NCBI GenBank assembly: GCA_947630785.1
Contig: CANRIW010000006.1
Location: 1 to 64,000, forward strand
Reading direction: 5' to 3'
Length of the DNA: 64,000 bases
From: an uncultured Oscillospiraceae bacterium
GTDB lineage: Bacteria; Bacillota; Clostridia; Oscillospirales; Oscillospiraceae
The position numbers and the translations under genes are program-made. Shown here piece by piece: positions 1-7,582 of the stretch. Numbering within the stretch: the stretch's first letter is position 1; every line of letters starts with the position of its first letter. Below the pieces are notes generated by a model. The model was given only the letters and a program-made list of their open reading frames with translations, was not told the DNA's origin and searched no databases.

Positions 1-243
1 CGCAAGGAGCGCAACGCCATCAACGAGGCCCGCAAGCTGAACATCCCCATCGTGGCCATCGTGGACACCAACTGCGATCCCGATGAGATCGACTACGTCA
101 TCCCCGGCAACGACGACGCCATCCGCGCCATCAAGCTGATTTCCTCCGTCATGGCCAACGCCGTGCAGGAGGGCCGTCAGGGCGTGGACGCCGCTCCCGC
201 CGCCGAAGAGGCCGCTCACGCTGAGGCTGAGACCGCCGAGTAA
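1..243 (+). CDS. rpsB: 30S ribosomal protein S2 (C-terminal part)
   Basis: The reading frame is open from the first base and ends at a TAA before tsf. The visible 80 residues contain the S2 signature [20 protein letters not shown] followed by [13 protein letters not shown], which is the conserved end of the S2 core, and then an Ala/Glu-rich acidic tail. S2 binds the 30S head-body junction and is needed for S1 docking and initiation. The N-terminal two thirds lie outside the window. It is followed 45 bp later by tsf, the usual bacterial pair. Confidence 0.95.
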   Translation, partial: RKERNAINEARKLNIPIVAIVDTNCDPDEIDYVIPGNDDAIRAIKLISSVMANAVQEGRQGVDAAPAAEEAAHAEAETAE

Positions 244-288
244 GGGCCTCTCCCCTTTCACTACTGAATTATTTGGAGGTAACGATAT

Positions 289-1212
289 ATGGCTATTACT
301 GCTCAGGATGTCAAGACCCTGCGTGAGAAGACCGGCTGCGGTATGATGGACTGCAAGAAGGCCCTTGCCGCTTCCGAGGGAGATATGGACAAGGCCGTGG
401 AGTGGCTGCGCGAGAAGGGCCTGGCCGCCTCTGTGAAGAAGGCCGGCCGCATCGCCGCCGAGGGCATGGCCTACGCCGTGGTCGAGGACGGCATCGGCGT
501 AGTCGTGGAGGTCAACTCCGAGACCGACTTCGTCTCCCGCAACGAGAAATTCGTGGACTTCGTCAAGGGCGTGGCCGCCACCATCATCGTGAACAAGCCC
601 GCCGACCTGGACGCCCTCATGGAGTGCGGCTTCGCCGGCAGCACCCTCACCGTGGCCCAGCAGCAGCAGGAGATGGTCCTCACCATCGGCGAGAACATCC
701 ACGTCCGCCGCTTCTCCTTCTATGACGCCGGCACCTCCGTGGCCTATGTCCACGCCGGCGGCAAGATCGGCGTGCTGGTGAACCTGGAAGTCTCCGGCGG
801 CATCGACGCCACCGCCATCGGCAAGGACCTGGCCATGCAGATCGCCGCGCTGAATCCCCGCTTCCTGGACAAGTCCCAGGTCACCCAGGACGTGCTGGAC
901 GAAGAGAAGAAGATCATGCTGGTCCAGATGGACAATGATCCCAAGATGGCCAATAAGCCCGCCCAGGTCAAGGAGAAGATCGTCCTGGGCAAGCTGAACA
1001 AGTTCTACGCCGAGAACTGCCTGCTCCAGCAGGAGTTCGTGAAGGACAACACCATGACCGTGGAGCAGTATATGAACTCCGCCGCCAAGGCGCTGGGCGG
1101 CTCCGTGAAGCTCATCGACGCCGTCCGCTTCGAGAAGGGCGAGGGCATCGAGAAGAAGCAGGAGAACCTGGCCGAGGAGATCGCCAAGCAGCTGAAGGAG
1201 ACCGGGAACTGA
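289..1212 (+). CDS. tsf: Translation elongation factor Ts
   Basis: EF-Ts is the guanine-nucleotide exchange factor that recycles EF-Tu-GDP. The 307-residue product has the N-terminal UBA-like region with the signature LREKTGCGMMDCKKAL and the second signature region EVNSETDFVSRN, which contains the EF-Tu-contacting TDFV motif; the length matches the long (about 300 aa) form. A TTTGGAGGT ribosome binding site ends 8 bases before the ATG. It follows rpsB and ends at a strong terminator, so the pyrH and frr genes that often continue this operon are not here; instead a convergent accessory operon follows. Confidence 0.97.
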   Translation: MAITAQDVKTLREKTGCGMMDCKKALAASEGDMDKAVEWLREKGLAASVKKAGRIAAEGMAYAVVEDGIGVVVEVNSETDFVSRNEKFVDFVKGVAATIIVNKPADLDALMECGFAGSTLTVAQQQQEMVLTIGENIHVRRFSFYDAGTSVAYVHAGGKIGVLVNLEVSGGIDATAIGKDLAMQIAALNPRFLDKSQVTQDVLDEEKKIMLVQMDNDPKMANKPAQVKEKIVLGKLNKFYAENCLLQQEFVKDNTMTVEQYMNSAAKALGGSVKLIDAVRFEKGEGIEKKQENLAEEIAKQLKETGN

Positions 1213-1242
1213 GCCCGATCCGCTCTAAAGTACCGCAGATGA

Positions 1243-1285
1243 AAAGAGGGACCGGCCCCGCGGGCCGGTCCCTCTTTATCGTTTT
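1243..1285 (+). terminator. rpsB-tsf terminator, probably bidirectional
   Basis: A perfect stem AAAGAGGGACCGGCCC/GGGCCGGTCCCTCTTT with a 3-4 base loop is followed by ATCGTTTTT. The A-rich start of the left arm also lets it work for the convergent NUDIX gene ending at 1307. Confidence 0.9.
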
Positions 1286-1306
1286 TCCTGTCAGGCTCCC
1301 CCGCTC

Positions 1307-1939
1307 TCAGACGCCGAGCAGGGCGCAGGCCGCCAGGGTAAACCCGTCGGTGATCTTTCCGCCGGTAATATATCCCCGCAGTTCCTCCGCGGACAGAGCG
1401 CAAATGCCCATGATCCCCTCGTAGCCCGCTTTCAGCACCGGCTCTGTGACGCGGCAGGTGTAAACGTCGACAAGGCTGCTCATGACGCCGCTGTCAGGGG
1501 CGATCTGCCCCAGGAAGGCCACGTCGGAAACAGCGGCGCCCAATTCCTCAAGGATCTCTTTCTCCAGGTTTTCACGGGAAGAGAGGCCCGGCTCGCCGAA
1601 CCCCCGGGGGAAAGAAAGCTGCTGATCCCGCAGCGCGTGCCGGTACTGCCGCAGCAAGACAAAACGGTCCCCCCAGCGCGGCGCGCAGACGACCGCTCCG
1701 GTCCTGGCAGGGATGAGCCGTTCATAGTCCAGCAGGCGCCCGTCTCTATCCCGCACGAGGTCCACCGCCAGGAGGGAAAAGGAACTCTCATAGGCGACGC
1801 CGATGTGCCGTCCGGTGGCCCGCTCATAGGCGTCGATCTCCGTTTCGTCGGTGATGACCGTCAGCTCGCCCCCGTTCCGGAACAGTTCCGGGCGCTCCCG
1901 GACGAGCCGCATATACCGTTCTCTGTCACAGGTTTGCAT
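1307..1939 (-). CDS. NUDIX hydrolase, ADP-ribose pyrophosphatase-like
   Basis: A 210-residue protein with a Nudix box at residues 113-135 (GFGEPGLSSRENLEKEILEE then LGA). The metal-binding glutamates of the REUXEEXGU core are present as E128, E131 and E132; the usual Arg is Lys127 and the usual Glu at box position 7 is Leu119. Length and layout (N-terminal beta domain, box in the second half) resemble ADP-ribose/nucleoside-diphosphate-sugar hydrolases of the NudF type; the substrate is inference. GAGGAGA lies 9 bases before the ATG. The gene starts 14 bp inside the end of the TIR gene, so the two are almost certainly cotranscribed and translationally coupled. Confidence 0.85.
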   Translation of the reverse strand: MQTCDRERYMRLVRERPELFRNGGELTVITDETEIDAYERATGRHIGVAYESSFSLLAVDLVRDRDGRLLDYERLIPARTGAVVCAPRWGDRFVLLRQYRHALRDQQLSFPRGFGEPGLSSRENLEKEILEELGAAVSDVAFLGQIAPDSGVMSSLVDVYTCRVTEPVLKAGYEGIMGICALSAEELRGYITGGKITDGFTLAACALLGV

Positions 1940-3995
1940 TTTCGCCGTTCTCCTCTACAGTATGCGGATGCTTCTTCAGGGCGGCCAGCACCTTCTCATA
2001 GGCCGCCCTTGGCGACTCCTGGAGGATGCCCTCAAACAGGCGCAGCCTCTCCAGAAGGCAGTTGGAACTGCCGGCCCGCTGCCGCCAGTCGCCAAAATAG
2101 AAGTCGATCGAGACATTCTCCCGGAAGCGGTCAGATAAGGTATTCCGCCCGTCGGTCAGGATACAGACCTCGTCCTCTCCCTGGCGGTATACGGCGATCA
2201 GGCAGCTGCCCCCAAATCGGTAGATCACGGACAGACAGCCTGGGACCTCCTCCATGAACAGATCCGGGATCTTCCGCGCGCAGACCGCCAGCATGGTCCT
2301 GAAGCGTTTGAAAATGACCTCCACATCGTGAAAGTCGATTTCGTTCAGGTTCGCCCGCTTCCTTGCCGCGTCCAGGGCTTCCAGATAGGCCGTCCATTCT
2401 GGCAGCCTGCGGATACGCGCCGCGGTGGAGAGGGTGACGTCCGCCCCTCCGCAGATGTGCAGATTCTTCAAAAAGGCCGGCCAGAACATGGCTACCGCGC
2501 AGTACAGTTCCTCCGCGGAGATCGTCCGCATGGCCTGATAGCCGCGCCGCTCCATCATCTCGTAATCCCACAGCTTGTTTTCGTAGCTGGACATCGGATG
2601 GATCTGCAGCGCCGCCGGCAGATTCAGCGCGTACCGGAAGTCCACGATCTGCTTCAGCTCCCGCACAAAGGGCTTGCCATAATCGAGGATGCAGTCCTGA
2701 ACGGGCGTGCCGGGTCTGGTCAGAAAATCAAGATAAACGTTATTGCGGGTGTAGCTCCCGGACCGGATGTCATCCCGGTCGATCATCGCCTGGCGGACGC
2801 GCTGCCAGAGCCGCAGGAAATCCGGCGCCCGGTCATCCGGTATCCCCATGGCCCGGCGGAACGCTTCGAGCCTGTAGGGATTGTTGGCCGTTGTAAGCAG
2901 CAGCTCCTGCATCGGGATGGAGAGCCGCTGGGATATTTCAAAGCGGTTCGCCGCGTCCCCGCCGTCCGCGTCATCCCAACTCATGCGGATACAGTAGACG
3001 GGGATGCTCTGGCAGATCCCGCGCCACGCCCGGAACTGCCCTTCGTCCACCCCGAACCGTGGCCGCTCTACCGGTGACTTCTCGCCCATCAGATACACCA
3101 CGAACGAGCCGTTCCGAAGCAGTTCGCAGAACGCGTCCCGCTCCTCCGGAGAGCCGGAATACCACCTGGCCAGCGCCGTCGTGTTAAAGATGGACGCGCG
3201 GTTTATCAGGACCTGCCAGTTGTGCAGCAGCGCGCGGACGACCTCTCTCTGCTGTATGAGGGTCCTCCGGGCCTGGAGCGCCGGGTCCTGAAACCCGTGC
3301 TGTTGAAACTCCGGGTCCTCATAGTATTCCGGCGGACACCACTGGTTGTCCATGCAGATCGGGTAGACGGCATGGGGGTCGGTCTCGCCCACCTGCAGCA
3401 TATAAAACGCAACGCCGCCGGCCGTGCGGAGCACAGGGCACGCGTATTTGTAGACGTAGGCGGTGTCTGTCTCGATGTCCTCAATGGAGGACAGGGCGAA
3501 CTGCTCCTCATCGGGCAGCGCGAGCTCCTCCTGCGTAGACGCGTACTGCCAGACGTCCCTGCTGGTAAGGGTCTCCAAAAACGACATGGTGACCCCTCCA
3601 AAGGCGTAGGCGGCGATGTACTGCGCTTTCTGGAACATGGACAGTATCCTGTCATAGTCCCGGAACAGGCGGGTGATGGGCACGCGTTCAAGCAGGACGA
3701 CGAAGATGTGGTATTCTCCCTCTTCCTGCTTTTTCAAGGCCATTTGCAGCTCGCGGATGATCTCCGAGCGCTGCTCGACGCCGTTAGACATGAACAGGAT
3801 GAACATGGAACTGTTCTGCAGGGCGCGGTTGATCGTCTTCTCCCAGTCTTCGCTGTATTTGATATTTCCGTCGTACCAGAAGCGCCGTCCGTACATCTTC
3901 AGAAAACGCAGCAGCAGTTCCACGCGGGCCGTATCCGCATGGGAGTAGCTGATAAACGCATAGGGCTTCGTCCCGTCGTATGTCATAAGCTTCAC
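1926..3995 (-). CDS. TIR-domain protein with long unidentified C-terminal region
   Basis: The N-terminal about 130 residues form a TIR domain: YAFISYSHAD (residues 12-21), the FWYDGNI strand-loop (39-45), EDWEKTINRAL, and MSNGVEQRSEIIRELQMAL, where Glu82 sits at the position of the catalytic glutamate of NAD-cleaving TIRs. The remaining about 550 residues match no family I recognise and show no transmembrane segment. I chose the GTG at 3995: AAAGGAG lies exactly 9 bases upstream, whereas the ATG at 4004 directly abuts that Shine-Dalgarno and the ATG at 4031 has none. The product is then 689 aa. A sigma-A promoter lies upstream and a NUDIX gene overlaps its 3' end. Bacterial TIR proteins are often immune NADases or signal producers; that role here is inference. 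Confidence 0.8.
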   Translation of the reverse strand: MKLMTYDGTKPYAFISYSHADTARVELLLRFLKMYGRRFWYDGNIKYSEDWEKTINRALQNSSMFILFMSNGVEQRSEIIRELQMALKKQEEGEYHIFVVLLERVPITRLFRDYDRILSMFQKAQYIAAYAFGGVTMSFLETLTSRDVWQYASTQEELALPDEEQFALSSIEDIETDTAYVYKYACPVLRTAGGVAFYMLQVGETDPHAVYPICMDNQWCPPEYYEDPEFQQHGFQDPALQARRTLIQQREVVRALLHNWQVLINRASIFNTTALARWYSGSPEERDAFCELLRNGSFVVYLMGEKSPVERPRFGVDEGQFRAWRGICQSIPVYCIRMSWDDADGGDAANRFEISQRLSIPMQELLLTTANNPYRLEAFRRAMGIPDDRAPDFLRLWQRVRQAMIDRDDIRSGSYTRNNVYLDFLTRPGTPVQDCILDYGKPFVRELKQIVDFRYALNLPAALQIHPMSSYENKLWDYEMMERRGYQAMRTISAEELYCAVAMFWPAFLKNLHICGGADVTLSTAARIRRLPEWTAYLEALDAARKRANLNEIDFHDVEVIFKRFRTMLAVCARKIPDLFMEEVPGCLSVIYRFGGSCLIAVYRQGEDEVCILTDGRNTLSDRFRENVSIDFYFGDWRQRAGSSNCLLERLRLFEGILQESPRAAYEKVLAALKKHPHTVEENGENANL

Positions 3996-4070
3996 GGCGC
4001 GCATCTCCTTTCGCGGACCGGCCGCCCACACCCGTGCTGGTCACTGTTTTCTGCGGCCGTTTCTGTTTTG

Positions 4071-4099
4071 AGGATAACATATTTTACAACCGTTGACAA
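4071..4099 (-). promoter_or_regulatory. Sigma-A promoter of the TIR-NUDIX operon
   Basis: On the minus strand TTGTCA (4099-4094), 17 bp, TATCCT (4076-4071), about 75 bp upstream of the GTG start, in a locally AT-rich stretch. Confidence 0.6.
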
Positions 4100-4121
4100 C
4101 ATCCAATCACAGGACACGCAA

Positions 4122-4152
4122 AGGCCCCCGGAAGGTATCTTCCGGGGGCCCC
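4122..4152 (-). terminator. Terminator after sigG
   Basis: GGCCCCCGGAAG with a 4-base loop and its exact complement, followed on the minus strand by TTTGCG. It begins 7 bp beyond the sigG stop codon. The T run is short, so efficiency is uncertain. Confidence 0.7.
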
Positions 4153-4158
4153 TATGGC

Positions 4159-4929
4159 TCACAGGTCTTTTTTGATCTGATTCAGGGCGTTTTTCTCCAG
4201 CCGCGACACCTGTGCCTGGGAGATGCCCACCTCGGCGGACACCTCCATCTGGGTCTTGCCCTGGAAGAACCGGAGGGCCAGGATCTTCCGCTCCCGCTCC
4301 CCCAGTTTGTTGATGGCGTCGCTGAGGGCGATATGGTCCAGCCACCGCTCGTCGGTGTTTTTTCTGTCCCGGACCTGGTCCATGACGCACACGGTGTCCC
4401 CACCGTCGGAGTACACCGGCTCGAACAGGGACACCGGGTCCACCACCGCGTCCAGAGCGATCACCACCTCCTCGCGGCTGATGCCCAGCGTCTGGGCGAT
4501 CTCCTCCACCGTGGGCTCCCGCTGGTGTTCCGCCATGTATTTTTCCTTACACTGGAGCACCCGGTAGGCGGTGTCCCGCACCGACCGGGACACCCGAATG
4601 GCGCTGTTGTCTCGTAAATATCTTCTGATCTCCCCCACGATCATAGGCACCCCGTAGGTGGAGAACTTCACATCCATGTCCACATTGAAATTGTCGATGG
4701 CCTTGATGAGTCCGATACATCCCACCTGGAACAGGTCGTCCACGTTCTCTCCCCGGCCGGCAAACTTCTGGATCACCGACAGCACCAGCCGCAGATTGCC
4801 GGAGATCAGCTTTTCCCGGGCGGCCATGTCCCCCGCTCTGGCCTTTTTCAGCAGCTCCATGCTCTCCTCGCTTTTGAGCACCGGCAGCTTCGACGTGTTC
4901 ACGCCGCAGATCTCTACCTTTCCCTGCAC
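4159..4929 (-). CDS. sigG: Forespore sporulation sigma factor SigG
   Basis: Sigma-G directs late forespore transcription. The protein has the family-diagnostic N-terminus KVEICGVNTSKLPVLK, region 2 (LRLVLSVIQKF, DDLFQVGCIGLIKAIDNF, VKFSTYGVPMIVGEIRRYL) and region 4 ending in KTQMEVSAEVGISQAQVSRL. The frame is open to an ATG at 4989, but that ATG has no Shine-Dalgarno and overlaps a sigma-G-like -35. The GTG at 4929, preceded by GGGGTGA at good spacing, gives MQGKVEICGV, aligning with the Bacillus start, and a 256-residue protein close to the usual about 260. It sits near spoIIGA-sigE, as in many spore formers, with a toxin-antitoxin pair between them. Confidence 0.93.
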   Translation of the reverse strand: MQGKVEICGVNTSKLPVLKSEESMELLKKARAGDMAAREKLISGNLRLVLSVIQKFAGRGENVDDLFQVGCIGLIKAIDNFNVDMDVKFSTYGVPMIVGEIRRYLRDNSAIRVSRSVRDTAYRVLQCKEKYMAEHQREPTVEEIAQTLGISREEVVIALDAVVDPVSLFEPVYSDGGDTVCVMDQVRDRKNTDERWLDHIALSDAINKLGERERKILALRFFQGKTQMEVSAEVGISQAQVSRLEKNALNQIKKDL

Positions 4930-4962
4930 CGTTTTCACCCCGTTTTGTAAATACTGTAAATC

Positions 4963-4991
4963 CAGTATTTCCGGGCGGGTGGTAAACATAC
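4963..4991 (-). promoter_or_regulatory. Sigma-G/sigma-F-type promoter of sigG
   Basis: Minus strand GTATG (4991-4987), 17 bp, AATACTG (4969-4963), within GGAAATACTG, which fits the sigma-F/sigma-G -10 pattern GGHNAWAHTR. It lies 34 bp upstream of the preferred GTG start, consistent with the known forespore control and autoregulation of sigG. Confidence 0.55.
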
Positions 4992-5146
4992 GGTATTGGG
5001 GGGAGGTTTATTTTTTATCTTCAGACTGTTTTCGATTGACTTTGCCGAACCCCCTAAATCATTCACTGTTCTTTATTTTTACCTTTTTTGTGCCTTTGCT
5101 ATCTGGTACGATAACGCCCAATTATAGTTGAGTTTGCATAATGGGC

Positions 5147-5175
5147 TTGCATTTGTGGGATAATTATGGTACAAT
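5147..5175 (+). promoter_or_regulatory. Sigma-A promoter of the toxin-antitoxin operon
   Basis: TTGCAT, 17 bp, TACAAT, 24 bp upstream of the antitoxin ATG. The surrounding AT-rich 4990-5198 region (209 bp) otherwise holds only the start of the sigG promoter; no operator palindrome was convincing. Confidence 0.6.
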
Positions 5176-5198
5176 CGTAGTGAAAGGGGTTGAACACA

Positions 5199-5459
5199 AT
5201 GCCGCACATTATTCCGATCCGTGATTTGAAAGATACGACCGCTATCTCGCAGTTGTGCAACGAGTCCAACGAGCCGGTGTATATCACGAAAAACGGCTAC
5301 GGCGATATGGTCATTATGAGCATGAAGACTTACGAGCAAAAGATGTTCATGGCTGATGTCTACGAAAAGCTGGCAACAGCTGAAAAAGAGATCAAAGGCG
5401 GGAAAACCTCTGACGCCTATGAAGGTCTGAAGGAGCTTCGGGAAAAATATGGCCTATAA
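5199..5459 (+). CDS. Phd/YefM-family antitoxin
   Basis: An 86-residue protein beginning MPHIIPIRDLKDTTAISQLC. The pattern of a short N-terminal beta-strand, IRDLKDT, then EPVYITKNGYGDMVIMSMKTYE is typical of Phd/YefM antitoxins, which bind operator DNA through the N-terminal fold and neutralise the toxin through the C-terminal helix. AAAGGGG lies 9 bases before the ATG; a TTG three codons earlier would overlap that site and is less likely. The stop overlaps the toxin gene by 11 bp. Base composition is clearly lower in G+C than the flanking sigma genes, a sign of horizontal acquisition. Confidence 0.85.
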   Translation: MPHIIPIRDLKDTTAISQLCNESNEPVYITKNGYGDMVIMSMKTYEQKMFMADVYEKLATAEKEIKGGKTSDAYEGLKELREKYGL

Positions 5460-5760
5460 GATCATTCAAACCGACTCGTTCCAGCGTGATCTTGATTCTG
5501 CGATTGCCTATATCGCGCTCGCGTTGGAAAATAGAATTGCTGCCGCCTCTTTATTGGATGCTATCAGTGAAAGCTATGATAACCTGCGGACCATGCCGTT
5601 CATGTATGAAGCCTGTCAGGATCATACCCTAAAGAAATTGGGCTATCGCAAAGCGGTGATCCACAACTACATCCTGATCTATAAGGTCGATGAGGAAGCG
5701 AAGACCGTATATATCATGCGCCTGTTCCACGGCAGTCAGGACTACGAAAAGCTGATATAA
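5449..5760 (+). CDS. RelE/ParE-family toxin
   Basis: A 103-residue protein of the RelE/ParE fold: MAYKIIQTDSFQRDLDSAIAYI, a central helical hairpin, and the C-terminal sheet with YRKAVIHNYILIYKVDEEAK and VYIMRLFHGSQDY. RelE members cleave mRNA on the ribosome and ParE members poison gyrase; the sequence alone does not decide between them. The spacing of the strand motif HNYILIYKV and MRLFHGSQDYEKL resembles the ParE/RelE-type plasmid stabilisation toxins. It starts inside the antitoxin gene, the usual coupled arrangement, and ends before a strong hairpin. Confidence 0.85.
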   Translation: MAYKIIQTDSFQRDLDSAIAYIALALENRIAAASLLDAISESYDNLRTMPFMYEACQDHTLKKLGYRKAVIHNYILIYKVDEEAKTVYIMRLFHGSQDYEKLI

Positions 5761-5767
5761 AAAATGA

Positions 5768-5804
5768 CGGGCCCGCCATCTGACAGATGGCGGGCCCGCG
5801 CTTT
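5768..5804 (+). terminator. Terminator between toxin and sigE (bidirectional)
   Basis: Near-perfect palindrome CGGGCCCGCCATCTG/CAGATGGCGGGCCCG followed by CGCTTTT; it lies between the convergent toxin gene and sigE. Confidence 0.85.
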
Positions 5805-5825
5805 TGATGGACTTTGCTTTTGTCT

Positions 5826-6548
5826 TCACATCATGCGCAGGATCTCCTTTTTCAGCCGGTTGATGATCCGTTTCTCCAGACGGGAAATGTAGCTCTGTGA
5901 GATGCCCAGCAAATCGGCCACCTCCTTCTGGGTGCGCTCCCGCCTGCCGTCCAGGCCGAACCGCATGGTGATGATGGACCGCTCCCGCTCCGTCAGCCTC
6001 CCTACGGCGGTGAGCAGCAGGTCCCGGTCCACGTCGTCCTCGATGGGCTTCTCGATGGCGTCCCCCTCGGTGCCCAGCACGTCGGACAGCAGCAGTTCGT
6101 TGCCGTCCCAGTCGGTGTTCAGCGGCTCGTCCAGGGAGACCTCCACCCGGCGGCCGGCGTTTTTGCGCAGGTACATCAGAATCTCGTTCTCGATGCACCG
6201 GGAGGCGTAGGTGGCCAGCTTGATGTTCTTTGCGGGCTGGTAGGTCTCCACCGCCTTGATAAGCCCGATGGTCCCGATGGAGATCAGGTCCTCCAGCCCC
6301 ACGCCGGTGTTCTCGAACCGGCGGGCGATGTACACCACCAGCCGCAGATTGTGCTCGATGAGCTTTGCCCTCGCCTCCTGCCGGGTGTCCTCCCGGTCCA
6401 GCCCGTCCAGGCAGGCGGCCTCCTCCTCCCGTGTCAGCGGCGGGGGAAGGGTGTCGCTGCCGCCGATGTAGTGGACCGCGCCCCCCAGGTCGATCCCCAG
6501 CCGGGCCAGCAGCCGGCACAGCCAGATATATGTACGCTCCAAGATCAT
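5826..6548 (-). CDS. sigE: Mother-cell sporulation sigma factor SigE precursor
   Basis: Pro-sigma-E, activated in the mother cell after asymmetric division. The 240-residue protein carries the hydrophobic/basic pro-region ([15 protein letters not shown]), then [19 protein letters not shown], the cleavage-proximal and early core region of SigE, then [39 protein letters not shown] and the diagnostic [19 protein letters not shown]. Region 4 ends [18 protein letters not shown]. It starts one base after the spoIIGA stop, with GGAGG inside the end of spoIIGA, so synthesis of pro-sigma-E is coupled to that of its protease. Confidence 0.97.
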   Translation of the reverse strand: MILERTYIWLCRLLARLGIDLGGAVHYIGGSDTLPPPLTREEEAACLDGLDREDTRQEARAKLIEHNLRLVVYIARRFENTGVGLEDLISIGTIGLIKAVETYQPAKNIKLATYASRCIENEILMYLRKNAGRRVEVSLDEPLNTDWDGNELLLSDVLGTEGDAIEKPIEDDVDRDLLLTAVGRLTERERSIITMRFGLDGRRERTQKEVADLLGISQSYISRLEKRIINRLKKEILRMM

Positions 6549-6549
6549 G

Positions 6550-7380
6550 TCAGAATCCTCCGATCAGCGCCTGGTACCCTTCCCCCAGCGCCGTGGGAGA
6601 CAGGGCGACCAGAAGGCCGTCAAGTGTTTTCCCTTTCCAGTGGATGGCGGCGGCCTTCACTGCCAGGAGCATCCCGCAGTCCACCCCCACCGCCCGGTAG
6701 GGGATGAGCCGCGCCCCCCTCTGCCCCATCCTCCGGCACCGCTCCACCGAGCCCACTGGGTCCGCCGGGTCCGCCCAGGCAGGCAGCAGTCCCGCCAGCC
6801 GGGCCGCCTCCGCCACGATGACAGGCCGTCCGTCCGCCGGGTCGGTGAGGGAGTGCCCCGTGTCCACCAGGGCGGTGAGGACGGCGCTGCCCCCCTCCAG
6901 GGCGATCTCCAGCTCCACCCGCTCTCCCCCGCCCGTCCGGCCGATCCGCCGGAAGAACAGGGACAGCACGAAGTAGCACCCCACGAACACCAGCAGAAGC
7001 AGCCGAAGGTCCACCCTGGAGTAGAACACCCCCCGCTCCAGGGTGAGGGAGAAGCCGCCGAACAGCTCCAGGGCCAGCACCGCCCCTGCCAGGCCGGCGG
7101 AGGCCCCGAAGAACAGCACCGTGGGCCGGAGCAGATGGGGCTCTCCCCCATAGGCGACGGCGGCCATCCCCACCCCGCAGGCGATCCGGCAGGGCCAGGC
7201 GGTCAGCCACATCAGCCCCGGCAGGAAGATCAGCACCGCATACAGCGCCCCGGCGGCCGCCCCCAGGGCGATCCGCCAGCGCACCAGCGCCGCCCCCGCC
7301 ATCCGGCCCGCCCCCAGCAGGAGCAGATAGTTGGCGATGAGGTTCAGCAGGAACAGCAGATCCACATATACCACCGTCAT
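6550..7380 (-). CDS. spoIIGA: Sigma-E processing aspartic peptidase SpoIIGA
   Basis: SpoIIGA is the septum membrane protease that removes the pro-sequence of sigma-E after a forespore signal. The N-terminal half has about five hydrophobic segments (starting [20 protein letters not shown]) and the C-terminal half is a cytosolic aspartic-protease domain with [12 protein letters not shown], Asp173 being the expected catalytic residue. The ATG at 7380 is preceded by AAGGGGG 5 bases away; an upstream in-frame ATG at 7431 lies downstream of the -10 but has no ribosome binding site. It is the first gene of the spoIIGA-sigE operon. Confidence 0.93.
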   Translation of the reverse strand: MTVVYVDLLFLLNLIANYLLLLGAGRMAGAALVRWRIALGAAAGALYAVLIFLPGLMWLTAWPCRIACGVGMAAVAYGGEPHLLRPTVLFFGASAGLAGAVLALELFGGFSLTLERGVFYSRVDLRLLLLVFVGCYFVLSLFFRRIGRTGGGERVELEIALEGGSAVLTALVDTGHSLTDPADGRPVIVAEAARLAGLLPAWADPADPVGSVERCRRMGQRGARLIPYRAVGVDCGMLLAVKAAAIHWKGKTLDGLLVALSPTALGEGYQALIGGF

Positions 7381-7408
7381 GCCGCCGCCCCCTTTGTCCG
7401 TCCTGTCC

Positions 7409-7441
7409 ATTATAGCGGCGGGGGGGCTCAAAGAAGGTCAA
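7409..7441 (-). promoter_or_regulatory. spoIIGA promoter with 21-bp spacer
   Basis: Minus strand TTGACC (7441-7436), 21 bp, TATAAT (7414-7409). Both hexamers are near consensus but the spacing is 4 bp too long for ordinary sigma-A use. The Bacillus subtilis spoIIG promoter is known for the same feature and is activated by Spo0A; I could not place a convincing Spo0A box here. Confidence 0.65.
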
Positions 7442-7503
7442 AAAAGGTCTTGCGCCGGGATTTTTCCAGAAAGGTGTCAGTCGTTTGCCTGGGCAGAATC
7501 CGC

Positions 7504-7532
7504 TTTACTTTTTGCGGGAACTGCCGTATAAT
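7504..7532 (+). promoter_or_regulatory. Sigma-A promoter of the SLH-nuclease gene
   Basis: TTTACT, 17 bp, TATAAT, 50 bp upstream of the ATG at 7583; divergent from the spoIIGA promoter. Confidence 0.65.
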
Positions 7533-7582
7533 GCAAAGGAATCCAAGTTCCTGGAAGCCGGAGCATCGTAGGAGGGATCACA

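Noticed and set aside
1213..1306. Possible start of pyrH/frr after tsf
   Set aside because: Only a terminator is present; the following frame in that orientation is a shadow of the NUDIX gene.
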